Origin: Symbiodinium natans
Lineage: Eukaryota > Sar > Dinophyceae > Suessiales > Symbiodiniaceae
DNA: 64,000 nucleotides
Reading direction: 5' to 3'
Assembly: GCA_905221605.1 (NCBI GenBank)
Contig: CAJNDS010002841.1
Location: 62,001-126,000 of the forward strand
The notes beneath the pieces are model-generated. The model was not told the DNA's origin. It worked only from the letters and a program-made list of their open reading frames with translations, and made no database searches. A program made the translations under genes and the position numbers. Shown one piece after another: positions 59,698 through 64,000 of this stretch. The number at the start of each line of letters is the position of its first letter. Position 1 is the first letter of the stretch.

Positions 59698-62600
59698 TCA
59701 CAGTCGCCGTCGCCGTCGCCGTGGTGCCCGTGGGGGGGCTCCGGCTCCGTCGGCGGCTTCGGGTTTTGCTGCGTCGCCTTCGCCTGCATTGCATGCCCAA
59801 ACACATGGCCCAAACCCAGATAGCATCACAATCACAATCACAAGAATCACAATCAATTTCAATCAATGTCAATTCAATCAATGGACTCGTCGACTCGACT
59901 CCAACCGGCTGCAGCCCGGCCTCCCCGAGTCGGAACTTGGCACGCTTGCTACTTGGCTGCTCCGGGTCGTCCTGATCATCCTTACCCTGATCTGCTCCGC
60001 CGCCGCCAGAGGCAACTCCGGCACCGGCACTGCCAAAGGCAAACGCAAGAGCCATAGCCTCAGATGTGGAAGGAATCGAAGGCTGAGGCTGAGGGGATTG
60101 AGGGGATGAAGGCTGATGAAGGCTGACGGCTGAAGTGCTGAAGGGTTTGTTTTGCACACTTCTGCACTGCAAGACTGGGTCGTACGATGCCTAACCCCAA
60201 TTCTGCTCATTCTGCTCTGTGGACACGTGCACATCGCTTCGGTTTCTTCTGTCACCTGCAACGGAAGCCCAACCTACCCTGGATTTCTGCCTCCAAGCCT
60301 CCAAGCCCGCAAAACCGGAAACAGTAGACGCAGGCGGCAGAACAAACACCAGAACTCCAAACTCTAAACCCAGCCATCCCCCGACTCCGAGCTGGCAAAC
60401 CTTGGATTCTTGGATATTCCCCCCTCCCAACCCTACAACAAGCGCGCACAAAGGGTGTAACGGTAAACCAGCAAGCCCCTGCAACACCTTTAAGGTTTAG
60501 GGTTTATAGGGTTTAGGGTTGATTAAGGTTGAGTTTAGAGTTTAGGGTTTAGGGTTTATAGGGTTTGGGTTTAGGGTTTAGGGCCAGGCTTGGCCGCAGG
60601 CGGCCGCAGGACTTTCTGTTTTCTCCGCTGCGCAAAAGGTTGCTATGCTGATGATGCCGCCTGCCACCTGATGCCTGACACCTGACACCTGACCCATATA
60701 AATATATAATGCCCAGAATGCGCCAATCCAAGTAATCCATACCATATCCCCCCGTGACCCCGTGTCAGCGCAGCAGCGGCATGCGCGCCCAAAAGTTTCA
60801 GCTGAGGCTGAGGCTGAGACTGAGTTTCCGCTCGTGGCTCGTGGCCCCGAACAAATCAGGGCTTATAGGCTTACAGGCCAGGCTTTTAGGGTTTAGGGTT
60901 TAGGGTTTAGGGCCTTAGGGTTTATAGGGTTTAGGGCTTAGGGCCAGGCTTAGCCTTAGCCTTAGGTTTTTGAGTTGAGCAGGACTGCGGGACTGTACGC
61001 TGTAGGACCGTCTCTAGGACTAGGACTCTAGGAACGGTTGACTGTAGGCTAGGCTGCAGGACTGTACGCTGTAGGACCGTCTCTAGGACTAGGACTCTAT
61101 AGGAACAGGAACGGTTGACTGTAGGCTAGGCTGCAGGGTGAAGGAATTGGCCATCCTCTCAGACTCGCAGCCTCAGACTAACGCCACTATTGCCCGCAGA
61201 CTCGCAGCACGCTAAACCCGTGTGGGACATGCAGTGACAAGCAAGCCGCGGGCAAGCCGGCAGCCCGGCAGCCAGCCAGCTCAGCCAGCTACTACTGCTG
61301 CCACTACTGCAGCACTGCAAACTACGAACTGGCTTGAGGTTAGGGTTTAGGTTTAGGGCTTAGGGTTTAGAGTTTAGGGTTTTAGGGCTTATAAGGGTTT
61401 AGGGTTTAGTTTAGGGTTTCGAGTCTAGAGTCTAGATTGTAGGGCAGTTTAGGAAAGTTTCGGGTTTAGGAGTTTGGGAGTGTAGGGCAGTGGCGGCATT
61501 GTAGTGTAGGGCTTAGGGTTTAGGATGAAGGGCTACGAACTTCTACGAACTACGAACTGTACGAACTACAAAACATTGGGCCTTTGCCCAGCTCGGCCCA
61601 GCCCGGGCCCTGGCCGCTGTGGCACTGTGGCCTGCGGCTCGGCCAGCACCCGATCCGATCATCACCCGGCCATCTCCGAGTCTCCGAATTCGAATCTCCG
61701 TCACTCAGCACTCAGCCCTCAGCGGGACTCTGGGCTCTGGCCTCTGCCCAGCCTGGCCAGCTCAGACTGGATGCACTCCTTGAAGCACGAATCCTGCTGC
61801 TCGAGGGCCACCCGCGCGGTCTTGAAGACTCGGATAATCTCGTGGTCGTGGCCGGGCAAGAACGCCGTCTCCTCCATCTCGGTCAGAAACGTCGCCGCTT
61901 CCCTGGCCAGTTTCATTGCATCAACCAGCTTGGAAAGAGGCCCGCCGATGAGCGCTGTGTTGACTGTCCCAGGCGATGGCGACGATGACGGCACTGGCTC
62001 GGTCTCGAAGGACATCGACCAGTGTACGCCAGTCATTTGCTGGAACTCGCCGTCGGGCTGCATGGTTTTGAGCATTTCGTGTATGGCCTGCGCCGTCATG
62101 GCCGAGGCTTGGCCATGGTCACAACACAACGAAAGCGAGGGATGAGACAAGACAAGGCAGGGCCGAACAAAACTGGCTGCGCGGCGAGAAGTCGACATGT
62201 CGAGTTGTCGAGAAGGGCGGGAAGGGAGCAACTTGGCCCTTGACTCCCTTGACTCCCTTGGCCCTTGACCCCTTCCTAATCTCGGAGAATGGATTAACAG
62301 TTTCACTTGATCTGAATCTGAATCGATTGCTCCGAGAAACATTCTTGTTCGTCTGCTTCTTTGCCTCCATTTCGGCTCTTTTGGCTGTCGACAGCGCCGC
62401 CTTTTTCGGAGCTGCGGTGGATGAAGTCGAAGAAGAGGCAGGGGCCCTGGCGGCCCTAGCAGCCTGGCAGTGGCAGAGGATGGCAACTGACAACTGGCAA
62501 CTGGGACTTGGGACAGGGACTTCAACTTCAACTGTCAACAGTTTCAAGTTTCAACAGCAGCAATGTCAGGCCAGAACAATATTATAGTAACAATGTGACT

Positions 62601-63605
62601 GGCTTGCTGAGCTGACTGACATTGACTGACACCGAGCTTTCAAGTTAAAGGTTAAAACTTCACTTCGTTACATTATGAATTATAAAAAGGGGCCTTTCCA
62701 ACACTGACACTATTCACTCACACTCGTAGAAACAACCAAATAATGCTGCAAACCCAGCGAATGAATCCTGTAAACCTTGTAGAACCAAAAAGTAACAGAA
62801 TATGGCTATGGCGAGAGAAATTCATCATCACGAATCACCGTATTGGCTGGCCTCCTCGTTCACGTTCTTCTCGGGGATCTCTTGGCCCGGCTTCGGCTCA
62901 GCAGCATTTGGCAGTTTTGCTTCTGCCTGCAGTGTGACATGTCTGACATGGAGGTTTCAACTTCAAAAAAAACGACACCTCATTGACTCAGTGACTCATT
63001 GACTCATTGACCTCATTCATCATTCACATTAGTCACATTCTCATTCATCACAAGAGAAATTCATCATCACTCATCACCGTATCGGCTGGCCTCCTCGTTC
63101 ACGTTCTCGGGGATCTTGTGGTGGTTCGGCTTCGGCTCAGGAGCAACTGGTGGCACTGGTGGCGATGCTTCTGCCTGACAGTCTGTCTGACATGGAGCTT
63201 TCAAATGAAAAAACGTACACCTCATTCCATTCAAATTATCATTCATCACAAGAGAATTCATCATCACTCATCACCTTATCGGCTGGCCTCCTCGTTCACG
63301 TTCTCGGGGATCTCTTGGTCCGGCTTCGGCTCAGCAGCATTTGGCGGTTTTGCTTCTGCCTGCAGTGTGACATGTCTGACATGGAGGTTTCAACTTCAGA
63401 AAAAAACGACACCTCATTGACTCATTGACTCATTGATTCACATTAGTCACATTCTCATTCATCACAAGAGAATTCACCATCACTCATCACCGTATCGGCT
63501 GGCCTCCTCGTTCACGTTCTCGGGGATCTTGTGGTGGTTCGGCTTCGGCTCAGCAGCAACTGGTGGTGGCACTGGCACTGGTGGCGATGCTTCTGCCTGA
63601 CAGTC
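59698..63605 (-). CDS. Gene with a tandem exon array, product unknown
   Basis: I do not recognise the product. Minus-strand exons in coding order: four short homologous exons at about 63500-63600, 63285-63360, 63090-63175 and 62850-62925 (each beginning AEA, with EPKP, IPE and NVNEE); 62333-62463 (ALSTAKRAEMEAKKQTNKNV, alanine/lysine-rich); 61719-62107 (AIHEMLKTMQPDGEFQQMTG, later LREAATFLTEMEETAF-like helix), the main globular part; about 59930-60095 (GKDDQDDPEQPSSKRAKF, acidic with a small basic cluster); and 59698-59783 (GEGDAAKPEAADGAGAPP, ending in a run of arginines before TGA). The arginine and SSKRAKF clusters may direct it to the nucleus (inference). Phases were tested only for the array and the last exon. 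The stretch between 59930 and 61719 is filled with telomere-like repeats. Confidence 0.55.
60487..60595. repeat. Telomere-like block, G-rich on plus
   Basis: TTTAGGGTTTATAGGG-type units within the presumed intron of the right-end gene. Confidence 0.8.
60885..60965. repeat. Telomere-like block, G-rich on plus
   Basis: Several consecutive GGGTTTA units with one GGGCTTA variant. Confidence 0.85.
60981..61140. repeat. 75-80 bp direct tandem duplication
   Basis: The word from GGACTGTACGCTGTAGGACC to GACTGTAGGCTAGGCTGCAG occurs twice in a row. The second copy has a short insertion (TATAGGAACA). Confidence 0.9.
61338..61530. repeat. Telomere-like block, G-rich on plus
   Basis: Imperfect GGTTTAGGG and GGCTTAGGG units ending just before the exon at 61719-62107. 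Confidence 0.85.
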
Positions 63606-63610
63606 TGACA
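62836..63610 (-). repeat. Tandem exon array, type order K-S-K-S
   Basis: Four copies of an exon-plus-intron unit. Types alternate along the plus strand: 62850 (K type, AEAKLPNAAEPKPGQE), 63090 (S type, AEASPPVPPVAPEPKP), 63285 (K type), 63500 (S type). K to K and S to S spacing is about 420 bp, so a two-exon block was duplicated. Each exon starts after AG with GCAGAAGC and ends in GAGGAG before a GC donor, giving phase-0 exons of 25, 28, 24 and 30 codons. Introns include CATCACAAGAGAAATTC and CATTGACTCA words repeated in each unit. Confidence 0.9.
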
Positions 63611-63908
63611 GTCTGACATGGAGCTTTCAAATGAAAAAACTGACAGCTCATTGAATCATTCACATTCACATTCACATTCACAGTCACACTCATTACTGAT
63701 TACATCAGACGTCCAAGGATCCGGATCTGAGTCAGCGACGCTATCTGCATGGTGCTTGGCGACCGCTGATCCGGCTGATACCCTGCATTGTTCGTCAGGG
63801 ATGATTTGCTCCCAAAATCTTTTCGCACACTCCCTAACCCCCCAAACCTAAATGGCCCGAAACCAATTCAGCCCCAGCCATGGGAGAAAGCCTGAACATA
63901 TGTTATGG

Positions 63909-63950
63909 GCCCGGGGCCCGGGGGGGCCCGGAAAGGCCGGGGGGGGGGTC
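63909..63950. repeat. GGGCCC/poly-G rich right edge
   Basis: Runs of GGGCCC and G10. It may be a low-confidence assembly end. Confidence 0.7.
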
Positions 63951-64000
63951 GCCGTGACATCGCGTGCGAACTTTCCCCGCAACCCTGTCTGCAACGCTTT

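Noticed and set aside
1..64000. CRISPR arrays, bacterial operons, rRNA and tRNA genes
   Set aside because: Repeats here are tandem without unique spacers, coding is split by introns, and no rRNA or cloverleaf tRNA sequence was recognised by eye. A tRNA scan would be needed to exclude single tRNA genes.

Overview
The window looks like nuclear DNA of a dinoflagellate; a Suessiales or Symbiodiniaceae-type genome is my guess, not a proof. Four things point there. Genes are cut into many very short exons (32-130 nt). The introns of the best-resolved genes mostly begin with GC or GA instead of GT, and nearly all end in AG followed by G. Almost every coding signal lies on the minus strand, as in the long one-way gene clusters of dinoflagellates. 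Degenerate TTTAGGG-type repeats are scattered through non-coding DNA. I saw no bacterial operons, rRNA, tRNA or CRISPR array. Single-frame ORFs mean little here; I assembled genes from exon fragments with matching splice phases and family motifs.

Layout. 1-4 kb: exon fragments of an unidentified helix-rich protein (minus). 7.3-13.7 kb: a complete 15-exon CaMK/CHK2-like Ser/Thr kinase (minus, 368 aa in my model), with a telomere-like block in one intron and a 0.9-kb palindromic satellite in another. 14-17.3 kb: fragments of an unidentified gene (minus). 17.4-18.9 kb: TTTAGGG-like repeats. 20.7 kb: one orphan exon. 21.6-29.7 kb: a DEAD-box RNA helicase (minus) with very long introns, one holding an AT-rich island. 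31.4-31.7 kb: proline-rich repeats. 32.2-34.9 kb: a von Willebrand A domain protein (minus). 35.2-43.1 kb: two diverged copies of an unidentified gene, a very recent 350-bp duplication, and between them a decayed Ty1/copia retroelement on the plus strand. 44.3-52.5 kb: a long coiled-coil gene and globular exons upstream of it (minus). 53-54 kb: telomere-like repeats. 55-58.1 kb: a long minus-strand ORF of possible mobile-element origin. 59.7-63.7 kb: a gene with four tandemly duplicated exons, mixed with telomere-like repeats.

The kinase, helicase and VWA protein are typical eukaryotic signalling, RNA-handling and protein-interaction components; nothing ties them to one pathway. The shared feature is architectural: a one-way cluster, unusual splice sites, short direct repeats at intron ends, and tandem duplication at exon and gene scale. 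The clearest oddities are the giant palindrome inside the kinase gene, the phase-0 exon array at the right end, and a 13-nt direct repeat that exactly brackets an intron of the VWA gene.
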